Under the pieces are notes generated by a model. That model saw only the letters and a list, made by a program, of their open reading frames with translations, was not told where the DNA came from and did not search any database. Positions 51,146 to 58,614 of a stretch of 64,000 nucleotides of DNA are shown here, piece by piece (positions within the stretch are counted from its first letter, which is position 1; each line of letters begins with the position of its first letter). This DNA is from SIG452 sp045631485 (GTDB lineage Bacteria > Bacillota > Clostridia > UMGS1840). The translations under genes were made by a program, and so were the position numbers. Location: positions 62,001-126,000 of the forward strand of contig JAZQUU010000039.1 of assembly GCA_045631485.1 (NCBI GenBank), written 5' to 3'.

Positions 51146-51940
51146 TTATTTGCCCATTGCTGCCAGAACTTTTCTGGTGATTTCAGCAACTAAAGCTGCA
51201 TCAGGATTGTCCTGTTCTTTTGCCATTCTCTGAGCTTCTTTACATTCGGGAGTGCCGTTCTTTTCACATTTTTTGCAACCGGGATGTTTGCCGGGTACTT
51301 TGAACTGCGCTCTAACCTGCATTAATTTATCAATCTGGTCACAGGTTAATTCCTGTTCGCCGCCCAATAATCTTGCATTTAAGGAAATCTTAGCGTAGAA
51401 TTCTAAGGTTTCCATTTTGAAGTATGCGTTCATTAAGGAGTTACCAACAGTTAACGCACCGTGGTTTTCCAGTAAGAATGCATCGTAGCTCTGTAAGTGT
51501 TCGGAAACTGCATCCGGAATTTCATCGGTAGAAGGTGTGCCGTATTTTGCAATCGGAACAGTACCTAAGAAAATGATTGCTTCGGGCATGGTGTATTTAT
51601 CCAGCGGAACACCTGCGATAGCAAAACCGGTAGCCGTGGGAGGATGAGCGTGAACAACTGATCTTACGTCAGGTCTTTCTTTATATACTCTTAAATGCAT
51701 TTTCAATTCGCTGGAGGGTTTTAATTTTCCTTCCAGAACGTTGCCTTCTCCGTCAACCTTGATAATCATATCCGGAGTCATAAAACCTTTAGACACGCCG
51801 GTGGGAGTTGCAAAAAATACATTGTCGGAAACTTTTACTGTAATATTACCGTCGTTAGCGGCAACGAAGCCGTTCATATAAATTCTTCTGCCGACTTCAC
51901 ACATTTCTTTTTTGATTTCGTACTCGTTGATAATAGCCAT
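51146..51940 (-). CDS. Class II aldolase (rhamnulose/fuculose-1-phosphate), encapsulated
   Basis: A 264-residue zinc aldolase that splits rhamnulose 1-phosphate and/or fuculose 1-phosphate to DHAP and lactaldehyde. AANDGNITVKV, the zinc pair in SVVHAHPPTATGFA and the HGALTVG segment match the aldolase/adducin fold. After the core comes a cysteine-containing stretch, GCKKCEKNGTPEC, and a C-terminal amphipathic helix DAALVAEITRKVLAAMGK, an encapsulation peptide like those on aldolases of sugar-type glycyl-radical compartments. It is the first gene after the operon promoter. Start MAIINEYE follows AAGGGG. Confidence 0.92.
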   Translation of the reverse strand: MAIINEYEIKKEMCEVGRRIYMNGFVAANDGNITVKVSDNVFFATPTGVSKGFMTPDMIIKVDGEGNVLEGKLKPSSELKMHLRVYKERPDVRSVVHAHPPTATGFAIAGVPLDKYTMPEAIIFLGTVPIAKYGTPSTDEIPDAVSEHLQSYDAFLLENHGALTVGNSLMNAYFKMETLEFYAKISLNARLLGGEQELTCDQIDKLMQVRAQFKVPGKHPGCKKCEKNGTPECKEAQRMAKEQDNPDAALVAEITRKVLAAMGK

Positions 51941-52350
51941 AATCAAAAACCCCTTTTTCTGTGTTTATTTTTGTTTTTGTCTGTATTATACTCTTTTTTT
52001 TTGTTTTTGTCAATAGTTTTCCACAATTTTTTTCGGATTTCGAAAAGTTTTTGAATGAATACCGTAAGCCGTTGGAATCACAGTATTTTATATGAATATT
52101 TATAATATTTTTCCATGGAAATTTCTTTTGCTTTTTCCACAGAGTGCCACCTGCCGTACAACATTGTCTGTTTTTGTTTGTTTTGTGTCCGTTTTATCAT
52201 CGTAAAATTTAAATTCAACCTATTTTTTGTTGAATTCATTCATTCTTGTTTACAGTATTGCCATATTGAACAAAAAATAATAAAAATGTGCAAATAAAGG
52301 TATATTTTTACTTTGAGCGGAAAGAATGACTGAACAAAGGAAGTGAAAAT
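51941..52350. other. Divergent intergenic region upstream of the microcompartment operon
   Basis: This 410-bp A/T-rich region holds the operon promoter (51985-52013) and an imperfect inverted repeat ATACTGT..ACGGTAT near 52064-52091 (minus strand) about 50-80 bp upstream of the -35, a possible regulator site. I searched by eye for a cobalamin riboswitch and an obvious catabolite-repression site and saw neither. No coding region found. Confidence 0.7.
51985..52013 (-). promoter_or_regulatory. Perfect-consensus promoter of the microcompartment operon
   Basis: Minus-strand TTGACA and TATAAT, both exact, with a 17-bp A-rich spacer, 45 nt upstream of the aldolase start codon. Such a promoter should be strong, implying that control is by repression. 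Confidence 0.85.
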
Positions 52351-52899
52351 ATGTTGCCGTCATATTATTACGAAAGAAAAAAACGAAAAAAACAAAAAAT
52401 TATGGTATTACTCGGTGCAATAACTATTATGTTGTTCATTGCAATTCTGTTGTTATTTCCAAAAAGCAACGCCTCCCCTGTATCGGAAACATTGCAGCAC
52501 AAGGAACCCGCTACCCTTACCAAAACCGCAACTTTGAAACTTTCCACGCTATACGCTTGCGGACACGAGCGAAGCCGTCTGTTCCCTCTTCCCAATGAAC
52601 TGGCAGAAAAAAGCGAAGCCGAAACCATAAAGCTTCACCCCGATTGGAAGATTCTCCGTTTTGAAGAGGAATTTCTGGAAGCAGAAGAAACATTGGATAC
52701 CGTTTGCGATAATCATTTTATTTTAAAATTGCAAAACAACAAAATTATTGTGGTTCAAAAAAACACCCCAAACGAAATTATCATGGAAGAAGAAATTTCC
52801 CCCTCAATCCTGACAAAGGAGGACAAAGAAATTCTTTCCTCGGGAATTTCGGTCAACTCGGAATATGAACTTTTGGAGATTTTGGAATCGTTTAAATAG
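52351..52899 (+). CDS. Membrane-anchored protein with BofC C-terminal-like domain
   Basis: A 182-residue protein with a basic N terminus, one helix at about residues 19-37 and an outer domain. The stretch LSTLYACGHERSRLFPLPNELA, then LHPDWKILRFEEEFLEAEETLDTVCDNHFILKLQNNKIIVVQK, resembles the BofC C-terminal domain with its paired cysteines. BofC in Bacillus controls SpoIVB signalling across the forespore membrane; many Clostridia have shorter relatives of uncertain role. A GGAAGTG site precedes the start. A SigH-like gene follows. Confidence 0.6.
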   Translation: MLPSYYYERKKRKKQKIMVLLGAITIMLFIAILLLFPKSNASPVSETLQHKEPATLTKTATLKLSTLYACGHERSRLFPLPNELAEKSEAETIKLHPDWKILRFEEEFLEAEETLDTVCDNHFILKLQNNKIIVVQKNTPNEIIMEEEISPSILTKEDKEILSSGISVNSEYELLEILESFK

Positions 52900-53001
52900 T
52901 GCCTTTGGTGATATTTATCAGTTTTTTTATCGTTTTTTGTCGAAACACCACAATAGCAAACTTTTAAATTTATAAAAATTTGTAAATCTTGGAGAAAATA
53001 C

Positions 53002-53030
53002 TTGACAATTCTATAAATTTATGCAATAAT
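53002..53030 (+). promoter_or_regulatory. Promoter for the sigma factor gene
   Basis: Plus-strand TTGACA and AATAAT separated by 17 bp, 36 nt upstream of the start codon. Confidence 0.6.
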
Positions 53031-53065
53031 AACTGTATAGTTTATAAAAGGGATTATTCTGTCTT

Positions 53066-53626
53066 ATGGAAATGGATTCAACACTCATCGAAAAAGCGAA
53101 ACAACTAGACGAAAAGGCGTTGGAAGAAATTTTTCTGGAACTAAAACCTTTTATTCGCACAATGGCATTCAAATATTTTTTAAGCGGAGCTGACAGAGAT
53201 GACCTGATGCAAGAAGGTATGATCGGTTTGTTTCAAGCAGTAAAAAGCTACGATGCAAACAAGGAAGTCCCCTTTGAAATATTTGCTAAACGTTGCATTG
53301 TGCTTCGTTTAAAAACAGTTATCAAAAACTCTCTCAGAAAAAAGCATGCACCTCTCAACCAATCTGTTTCCATTGAAGCTGATGAAGCCATATGGAAAGA
53401 GTTGAAAACAGACGGTCCCGAAGAAGCTTTTTTTGACAATGAGGACTTTAACTTGGTCAACGAAAAACTGAGAGAAGTTTTAAGTAAATTTGAACTTTCG
53501 GTACTTTATCTTGTAAGTTCCGGTATGACCTACAAAGAAATTGCAACTGTCCTTGGTAAATCGCCAAAATCAATTGACAATGCTTTGCAACGAATTAAAA
53601 AGAAAGCGGCTCCGCTGTTTCTCTAA
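53066..53626 (+). CDS. RNA polymerase sigma factor, SigH-like
   Basis: A 186-residue sigma-70-family factor. Region 2 shows DRDDLMQEGMIGLFQAVKSYD, with EIFAKRCIVLRLKTVIKNSLRKKH for promoter melting, and region 4 shows LSVLYLVSSGMTYKEIATVLGKSPKSIDNALQRIKKK. The architecture is that of SigH-type factors; B. subtilis SigH is about 30 residues longer. No anti-sigma gene is adjacent. It might be the output of the partner-switching island, but there is no evidence in the sequence for that link. Confidence 0.85.
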   Translation: MEMDSTLIEKAKQLDEKALEEIFLELKPFIRTMAFKYFLSGADRDDLMQEGMIGLFQAVKSYDANKEVPFEIFAKRCIVLRLKTVIKNSLRKKHAPLNQSVSIEADEAIWKELKTDGPEEAFFDNEDFNLVNEKLREVLSKFELSVLYLVSSGMTYKEIATVLGKSPKSIDNALQRIKKKAAPLFL

Positions 53627-53711
53627 ATGTCCCCCGCAACGTCAAAAGGTCCGGTTCAATCCCGCAAAGGCTAAAAAAAATTTTTATATATTTACTAAGG
53701 AGAGTATCCCC

Positions 53712-53981
53712 ATGTATCAAGACGAAACTTTAATCTGTAAAGACTGTGGTGCAGAATTTGTATTCACCGCAGGTGAACAGGAATTCTACGCTGAGAAAGG
53801 TTTCCAGAACAAACCTTCCAGATGTAAAGATTGCAGAACTGCAAGAAAAGGTGCTAAAAGAGAACTGCACACTGCTGTTTGCGCTAAATGCGGCGGCGAA
53901 GCAAAAGTTCCTTTCATCCCCAGAGATGATAAACCTGTATATTGCAGCGCATGTTTTGAAGAAATCAAAGCTGCTGAATAA
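53712..53981 (+). CDS. Double zinc-ribbon protein
   Basis: An 89-residue protein with three CxxC-type knuckles and a final CSAC: CKDCGAEFVF, RCKDCRTARKG, CAKCGGEAKVPF and CSACFEEI. The first half matches a probable zinc-ribbon (zf-trcl) domain, the second a CxxC-CxxC pattern. Small proteins of this sort are widespread in Clostridia and of unknown function. AAGGAG precedes the start. Codons are uniform and highly biased compared with its neighbours, suggesting strong expression. Confidence 0.82.
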   Translation: MYQDETLICKDCGAEFVFTAGEQEFYAEKGFQNKPSRCKDCRTARKGAKRELHTAVCAKCGGEAKVPFIPRDDKPVYCSACFEEIKAAE

Positions 53982-54001
53982 TTTTATAAACAATGAAAAC
54001 G

Positions 54002-54032
54002 AAAAACCCGAATGCGATGCATTCGGGTTTTT
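54002..54032. terminator. Bidirectional terminator
   Basis: A perfect 14-bp stem AAAAACCCGAATGC / GCATTCGGGTTTTT with loop GAT. It serves the zinc-ribbon gene (plus) and the orphan gene at 54065 (minus). Confidence 0.9.
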
Positions 54033-54064
54033 GTTTTCTAATGATATGATACCTTGCGCTTACG

Positions 54065-54646
54065 TTAATAATAACAAGCTATTTCACCACTAATATCAAC
54101 AGCAATTTTTGTGAACAATTCTTCTGTATTATTAGAATATATAAGATAATTCATATGGTGATGTGGGTTAATAATAATCTCTAATTCCGGTATAACAATT
54201 ACATATTCTGATACACCTGAAAAAGCACCAATACTAATTCTATCACACCAATTTAAAATTTCTGTTTTGTCCATCTCTATTGCACAACTTGTATTAATTT
54301 TTAAACCTAAGGAATTCAGTAATTTTTTAAACTCATCATAGATATCTTTGCACACATCATCATCAATAAATTTAAGCTTATACCTTCCATTATAGCGGGA
54401 TGCAACATAACACTTCTCAAATTTTCCTTTTTCTATAAAAGTTTTTAAAAAGTCTACCATTCCTTTCGCGTCGAAGAAAAAATCAATATAGGATGGACAT
54501 TTATTTTCTGTCTCTTCACAAAAATGCATAGTGAATCTATCCCAATTATTTTTATGATACACATCAATACATTTTTCCTCCGAATCCATCGATATATTTA
54601 AACTTTTTATCACTTTTTCATAATCATTTCTGGTTATAGCATTCAT
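54065..54646 (-). CDS. Orphan protein, repeat-bounded locus (second gene)
   Basis: A 193-residue soluble protein, rich in Asn, Asp, Lys and Ile, with no motif I recognise; INPHHHMNYLIY near residue 155 is a histidine-rich spot. GGAGGG precedes the start. Its composition is more A/T-rich than the flanking housekeeping genes, consistent with a recent acquisition. It follows the palindromic repeat site at 54675-54695 and lies downstream of another orphan gene. Confidence 0.6.
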   Translation of the reverse strand: MNAITRNDYEKVIKSLNISMDSEEKCIDVYHKNNWDRFTMHFCEETENKCPSYIDFFFDAKGMVDFLKTFIEKGKFEKCYVASRYNGRYKLKFIDDDVCKDIYDEFKKLLNSLGLKINTSCAIEMDKTEILNWCDRISIGAFSGVSEYVIVIPELEIIINPHHHMNYLIYSNNTEELFTKIAVDISGEIACYY

Positions 54647-54674
54647 GTTATCCCTCCATTCCCTTTCGCAAAAT

Positions 54675-54695
54675 CCTGACTTGTGTCAAGTCAGG
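54675..54695 (-). repeat. Perfect palindromic form of the repeat terminus
   Basis: Arms CCTGACTTG and CAAGTCAGG are exact complements around TGT. It combines the GTGTCAAGTCAGGA terminus with an inverted partner, between two orphan genes. No structured interior is present. Confidence 0.75.
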
Positions 54696-54704
54696 AATAA
54701 AAAA

Positions 54705-55031
54705 TTATTTGTATAGTTGATTTACATAATTCCATACCACTAATGAAATCAACGCAACCACACCATGTAAAATTGGCAACCAACTTACAAACGACAACTT
54801 TTTGTTATCAAGAGTTTTAATCAAAGAGAAAATATATGTACCTATGTATAAAACCCCTATTAACATTGTTATTAATGCAACAACAGATTGAATTACTACC
54901 TCCATTTGAAACCAATCTGTTTCCATAAAACTAACAACAGAAAACAAAAGCATTAATCCTGCCAATAATGCAAATGGTATTGCTATTGCTTGAATTACAA
55001 ATAATATTATAATTCCTATTTTATTCTTCAT
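54705..55031 (-). CDS. Orphan four-helix membrane protein (first gene of the locus)
   Basis: A 108-residue protein with hydrophobic segments at about 5-30, 45-68, 78-96 and near the end. No family recognised. The start MKNKIGIIIL is preceded by AAAAGG; the longer reading would pass through the repeat terminus. It lies between solo repeat sites on both sides and after ybaK, from which it may be transcribed. Confidence 0.6.
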   Translation of the reverse strand: MKNKIGIIILFVIQAIAIPFALLAGLMLLFSVVSFMETDWFQMEVVIQSVVALITMLIGVLYIGTYIFSLIKTLDNKKLSFVSWLPILHGVVALISLVVWNYVNQLYK

Positions 55032-55049
55032 TTTCCTTTTTCCTTTCGA

Positions 55050-55091
55050 CAGTATTCGACATATCCATATAACTCGTGTCAAGTCAGGATT
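55050..55091 (-). repeat. Solo repeat terminus at the end of ybaK
   Basis: GTGTCAAGTCAGGATTAAAA (55076-55095) with nearby inverted GACAT/GACAG partners. The ybaK stop codon lies within this junction, as if the cassette joined exactly at the gene end. Confidence 0.65.
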
Positions 55092-55578
55092 AAAAAGTAA
55101 TTTTGCTAAAATCGGCACCAATGAGTTCTGCTAATTCACACGGATTCAATTTTAATTGCATCCCGATTTTCCCTGCGCTGACATAGAAATATTCCAACTC
55201 TTTTGCAGATTCATCAATTACGGTCTGAAACTGTTTTTTCATCCCCACAGGAGAGCAACCGCCTCGGATATAACCTGTAATTTTGTTAATGTCTTTTACT
55301 GCAATCATTTCCACGGACTTTTCTCCCACGGATTTTGCGGCAGCTTTTAAATCCAATTCTTTTGCCACGGGAATGACAAACACAAAATAATTTTTTGATT
55401 TCCCTTGTGTAACTAACGTTTTATATACAAATTTTACATCCTGACCGATTTTTGATGCCACGGTTATCCCGTCCAATGCACCGTCGGAAGCATCATAGGT
55501 TTCCACGCTATATGTAATTTTCTGCTGTTCCAAAATCCGCATTGCATTTGTTTTTTCCGTTTTTTCCGCTTTTGCCAT
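55090..55578 (-). CDS. ybaK: Cys-tRNA(Pro)/aminoacyl-tRNA deacylase, YbaK/EbsC family
   Basis: A 162-residue editing enzyme that removes cysteine wrongly attached to tRNA(Pro). YSVETYDASDGALDGITVASKIGQD, VFVIPVAKELDLKAAAKSVGEK (catalytic lysine strand), GYIRGGCSPVGMKKQF (GGxSP loop) and the final SAGKIGMQLKLNPCELAELIGA are all typical. The start MAKAEKTEKT follows GAGGG and lies just after the terminator of the upstream gene. The protein is complete although a repeat terminus abuts its stop. Confidence 0.92.
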   Translation of the reverse strand: MAKAEKTEKTNAMRILEQQKITYSVETYDASDGALDGITVASKIGQDVKFVYKTLVTQGKSKNYFVFVIPVAKELDLKAAAKSVGEKSVEMIAVKDINKITGYIRGGCSPVGMKKQFQTVIDESAKELEYFYVSAGKIGMQLKLNPCELAELIGADFSKITF

Positions 55579-55603
55579 TTCCCTCAAAATCCCCTTTCCT
55601 TTG

Positions 55604-55638
55604 AAAACAGACACACTCAAACCGAGCGTGTCTGTTTT
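55604..55638 (-). terminator. Terminator after the Gfo/Idh/MocA gene
   Basis: A 15-bp stem (AAAACAGACACGCTC / GAGTGTGTCTGTTTT) on the minus strand, with one G-U pair that is a mismatch on the other strand, ending in T residues. Confidence 0.8.
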
Positions 55639-55655
55639 TATGAAATTATTCAAAA

Positions 55656-56939
55656 CTATTCAAAATTTTTTAAGTAAGATTCCATATCTACGGTGATTCC
55701 TTTTTTACGAGCATCTTCTGCGGCAAAGCAAATCAGATGGCTCATACAGGAAACTTTCAAATCGGAAATAGAATCAGAAGGCTGATTTAATGCCAGATAA
55801 TCATATAAATCCGCCATAATCCCCATATCGCCACCGCCGTGTCCGCCGGCAATGGTCTGGTCAAAGCCTGCTTCCGGCTTATAGATAACGGTGGTTTCGT
55901 GGGTTTTAAAGCTATAAAAAGTGACAGACTGTTCTTCCATATCGGCACGAAGTTCCCCTTCGGTTCCCATAATGGTGGTTACCCGCCCCCCTTTATTGAA
56001 GCCGGACATAGTTAAAGAAGCATATTTATCTTCCCCAAACTGCATATTCACAATCTGATGATCCACCACATCGTTATCACACTGATACACGCATCTGCCG
56101 TAAGGAGATGTTTTTAAAATTTCATCTAATTCTTCATCGGTGGGGTCAAATTTATTGGCAACAATGGCACGGAAATGCTGCACCTCTGCGGTGGGCAGAC
56201 GGTACAAATCGGGAGCATAATAATAGCAGGTATCTTTGTGAGGACAATCGTCCAGACAACGCTTGGGAGCACCTTCCGGCTTATTCTTTTCGCAGAAATA
56301 AGAAAGGGTTCCAACAGACTGCACTTTGGTGCAAAGCTCGCCTACCAACCATTGCAGTAAGTCGGTATCGTGACAACATTTTGCCAAAAGCATAGGAGAG
56401 GATTCGGATTCTTTTCTCCAGTTCCCTCTTACATAACTGTGGCTGATATGAACATTGCCAACGCCTTCGGTGTGAATCATATTCATAATTTCGCCCATAT
56501 TGCCGTCTGCAATAAATTTTTTGATTGCTTTATAGAACGGAGTATAGCGAAGCACGTGACAAACCACGCTTTTTACACCGTGTTCTTCCGCGGCACGATA
56601 CATTTTATAACATTCTTCGGGAGAAACGGAAATTGGTTTTTCCATCAGCAAATCATATTTCTTTTCCATTGCCAAAAGAGCAGGCGCATAGTGCATTTTA
56701 TCCTGAGTGCAAATCATGGCAACATCCGCAAATTTGGGAAGTGCTAAAATTTCTTCGTAGCTCTCATAGCAATTTTCCCGGGGCACGTTATATAAATCTC
56801 TTAAATATTCTCTTTTTTCACGGATCGGCTCCGCAATACCAACCAACTTGAATTTTTCGGGGTTCTGCTGCAGGTATTTTAAATAACTGCTTCCTCGGTC
56901 TCCCCCGCCAATTAAAATCAGGGATAACTGTTTCATCAT
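55656..56939 (-). CDS. Gfo/Idh/MocA-family oxidoreductase
   Basis: A 427-residue NAD(P)-dependent dehydrogenase, probably on a sugar or inositol derivative. The N-terminal Rossmann domain has LILIGGGDRGSSYLKYL and LLMEKPISVSPEE (the EKP motif with the catalytic lysine). The substrate domain includes SSPMLLAKCCHDTDLLQWLVG. There are several cysteines (CLDDCPHKDTCYYY) in a pattern seen in one subgroup of this family. The start follows AAAGGA at 7 nt. Substrate unknown. Confidence 0.87.
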   Translation of the reverse strand: MMKQLSLILIGGGDRGSSYLKYLQQNPEKFKLVGIAEPIREKREYLRDLYNVPRENCYESYEEILALPKFADVAMICTQDKMHYAPALLAMEKKYDLLMEKPISVSPEECYKMYRAAEEHGVKSVVCHVLRYTPFYKAIKKFIADGNMGEIMNMIHTEGVGNVHISHSYVRGNWRKESESSPMLLAKCCHDTDLLQWLVGELCTKVQSVGTLSYFCEKNKPEGAPKRCLDDCPHKDTCYYYAPDLYRLPTAEVQHFRAIVANKFDPTDEELDEILKTSPYGRCVYQCDNDVVDHQIVNMQFGEDKYASLTMSGFNKGGRVTTIMGTEGELRADMEEQSVTFYSFKTHETTVIYKPEAGFDQTIAGGHGGGDMGIMADLYDYLALNQPSDSISDLKVSCMSHLICFAAEDARKKGITVDMESYLKNFE

Positions 56940-56959
56940 TTTAATTCCTTTCTGTCGAG

Positions 56960-57628
56960 TTACTTTTGATTCCTGAAATGCTCCACACATTGCTTCATAC
57001 AAATGCCGCAGACCGAACCTCGTCCGATATGCATAAATTCTTTTTTCATATAATCGGAGCAAGCTTTACGGTCCAGAAGAGACGCATCGGGGTTGTCCCA
57101 ACTGAAGGCTTTTCCGTATAATGCTTGTGCAGGACATTTTCTTACACACAAATTACATCCGTCACATAAATTCTCGGATAATGGTTCTCCCGTGGATAAC
57201 GGCAGATTGGTAAACACAGTGCCAAGTCGAACGGCAGGTCCGAATTTTTGATGCAAAAACAAGGCGTTCTTTCCGATGGCGCCAAGTCCTGCATAAACGG
57301 CTGCTTTTTTATGGGAATATTCTCCCGCATAGGTGTTATGTCCGTTTACAGTTTGAGAGGCAGGAATAGGAAAATAAAGACCGCCCTGCTCCTCTATTTT
57401 TTGTCCGCACAAAATGCCTAATCGGTCAATTAAAGCGTTGGCGGTTTTGTAATGATTAAAGTATGTATAAGTGGGTGCGGTGTCGATTTGAGAAATCACA
57501 AAATCGGAAAGTTTCACCACAATGGAAACGGCATAGTCCAACGAATCGTAGGATACTTTTGCAAAGCCTACATCTGATGCTCCGTTTTCCAATAAATATT
57601 GTTTTAAATCTTTGGTAAACTGTTCCAT
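56960..57628 (-). CDS. QueG-like double [4Fe-4S] protein, short form
   Basis: A 222-residue protein related to epoxyqueuosine reductase. The C-terminal half carries two 4Fe-4S motifs: CDGCNLCVRKCP and, further on, CGICMKQC. AAVYAGLGAIGKNALFLHQKFGPAVRLG is the cobalamin-domain-like segment of the family. QueG itself is 350-380 residues and has C-terminal HEAT-like repeats that are absent here, so epoxyqueuosine is not assured as substrate. GAGG precedes the start. It overlaps nothing but sits 20 nt before the oxidoreductase gene. Confidence 0.75.
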   Translation of the reverse strand: MEQFTKDLKQYLLENGASDVGFAKVSYDSLDYAVSIVVKLSDFVISQIDTAPTYTYFNHYKTANALIDRLGILCGQKIEEQGGLYFPIPASQTVNGHNTYAGEYSHKKAAVYAGLGAIGKNALFLHQKFGPAVRLGTVFTNLPLSTGEPLSENLCDGCNLCVRKCPAQALYGKAFSWDNPDASLLDRKACSDYMKKEFMHIGRGSVCGICMKQCVEHFRNQK

Positions 57629-57635
57629 AAATTCC

Positions 57636-58004
57636 TCATTGCAACACATTTTTTAAGTGATTGATTTTAGCGATTTTCAGCCATCCTTTTGCAGGCATAT
57701 ACACCTCAATCACATCAAATCTGCATTCGCATTCTCCGCCGTGGCGTGCCAGATAATACTTGGCACTTTTTATCATGTGTTGTTGCTTATAATAAGAAAC
57801 CGCCTCGGCAGGGGTTCCGTATTCATCATTGGTTCTGGTTTTTACTTCCACAAAAACAAGGCAATCTTTTTCTTTGGCTATCAGGTCAAGCTCTCCTGCT
57901 TTGGTGCGATAATTGGATTCCAAAATCTGATATCCTCGCCGTTTTAAATAGTTTTTCGCTTTGATTTCACCTTGTTTTCCGATATTCCGGCGATATTTTT
58001 TCAT
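57636..58004 (-). CDS. YraN family protein (UPF0102)
   Basis: A 122-residue protein of the endonuclease-like UPF0102 family. RNIGKQGEIKAKNYLKRRGYQILESNYRTKAGELDLIAKEKDCLVFVEVKTR shows the family's nuclease-like core (E, D, ExK). The function is unproven. It regularly follows rnhB, as here (2-nt gap), in Firmicutes. Confidence 0.9.
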   Translation of the reverse strand: MKKYRRNIGKQGEIKAKNYLKRRGYQILESNYRTKAGELDLIAKEKDCLVFVEVKTRTNDEYGTPAEAVSYYKQQHMIKSAKYYLARHGGECECRFDVIEVYMPAKGWLKIAKINHLKNVLQ

Positions 58005-58005
58005 A

Positions 58006-58614
58006 TCATTTCTCCAGAATCTTCTTTAAAAATGTTTTTCTGTGAATGGGGGTGATTCCGTACTGTTCGATGGCTTCATAATGTGCTTTTGTCCCGTAGC
58101 CTTTGTGCTTTAAAAAGCCGTATTCGGGATACATTTTATCATATTCTTCCATCAAGCGGTCTCTTGTAACCTTTGCAAGAATAGATGCGCAAGCTATCGA
58201 ATAGGATTTGGAATCCCCTTTTACCACCATCTGATTAGGGGTGGTAATTCCTTTGTTACGATTGCCGTCTATCAAAGCAAAATCCGCTTTTGGAGATAAT
58301 CCGTTGATTGCGGTTTCCATTGCTTTTAAGGTGGCATTTAAAATATTGATTTCATCAATTTCACGATTATCAATCAAGCAAACGTGATATGCGATTGCTT
58401 CCTTGATAATCTGCTCATATAAAGCTTCCCTTTTCTTTTCGGTAAGTTTTTTGGAGTCGTTGACACCTTCGATACAGGAATCCTTCGGCATAATTACCGC
58501 AGCCGCCGCCACAGGACCGCAAAGAGGGCCTCTTCCTGCCTCATCCACACCACAGATATAGCGGTAAGTTTTACCGTCTCCGATAAGCTCTAAATCATCA
58601 ATAAATTCACTCAT
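58006..58614 (-). CDS. rnhB: Ribonuclease HII
   Basis: A 202-residue enzyme that cuts RNA in RNA-DNA hybrids and at single ribonucleotides. The active site is visible: ICGVDEAGRGPLCGPV (Asp, Glu), ALIDGNRNKG (Asp) and ACASILAKVTRDRLM (family helix; Asp). It overlaps rbgA by 4 nt, a classic Firmicute order. Confidence 0.95.
   Translation of the reverse strand: MSEFIDDLELIGDGKTYRYICGVDEAGRGPLCGPVAAAAVIMPKDSCIEGVNDSKKLTEKKREALYEQIIKEAIAYHVCLIDNREIDEINILNATLKAMETAINGLSPKADFALIDGNRNKGITTPNQMVVKGDSKSYSIACASILAKVTRDRLMEEYDKMYPEYGFLKHKGYGTKAHYEAIEQYGITPIHRKTFLKKILEK

Noticed and set aside
51941..52350. Cobalamin riboswitch in the leader of the B12-dependent operon
   Set aside because: No B12-box-like conserved sequence was seen, and the promoter lies only about 45 nt before the first start codon, too short for that riboswitch.
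53640..53670. GGTTCAATCCCGC as a tRNA T-loop
   Set aside because: No acceptor, D or anticodon stems can be built around it; no tRNA gene found in the window.
9528..55095. A classical integron with attC sites
   Set aside because: The RYYYAAC/GTTRRRY core pair is not recognisable, the loci are dispersed, and no integrase is present. Only the cassette-like layout is reported.
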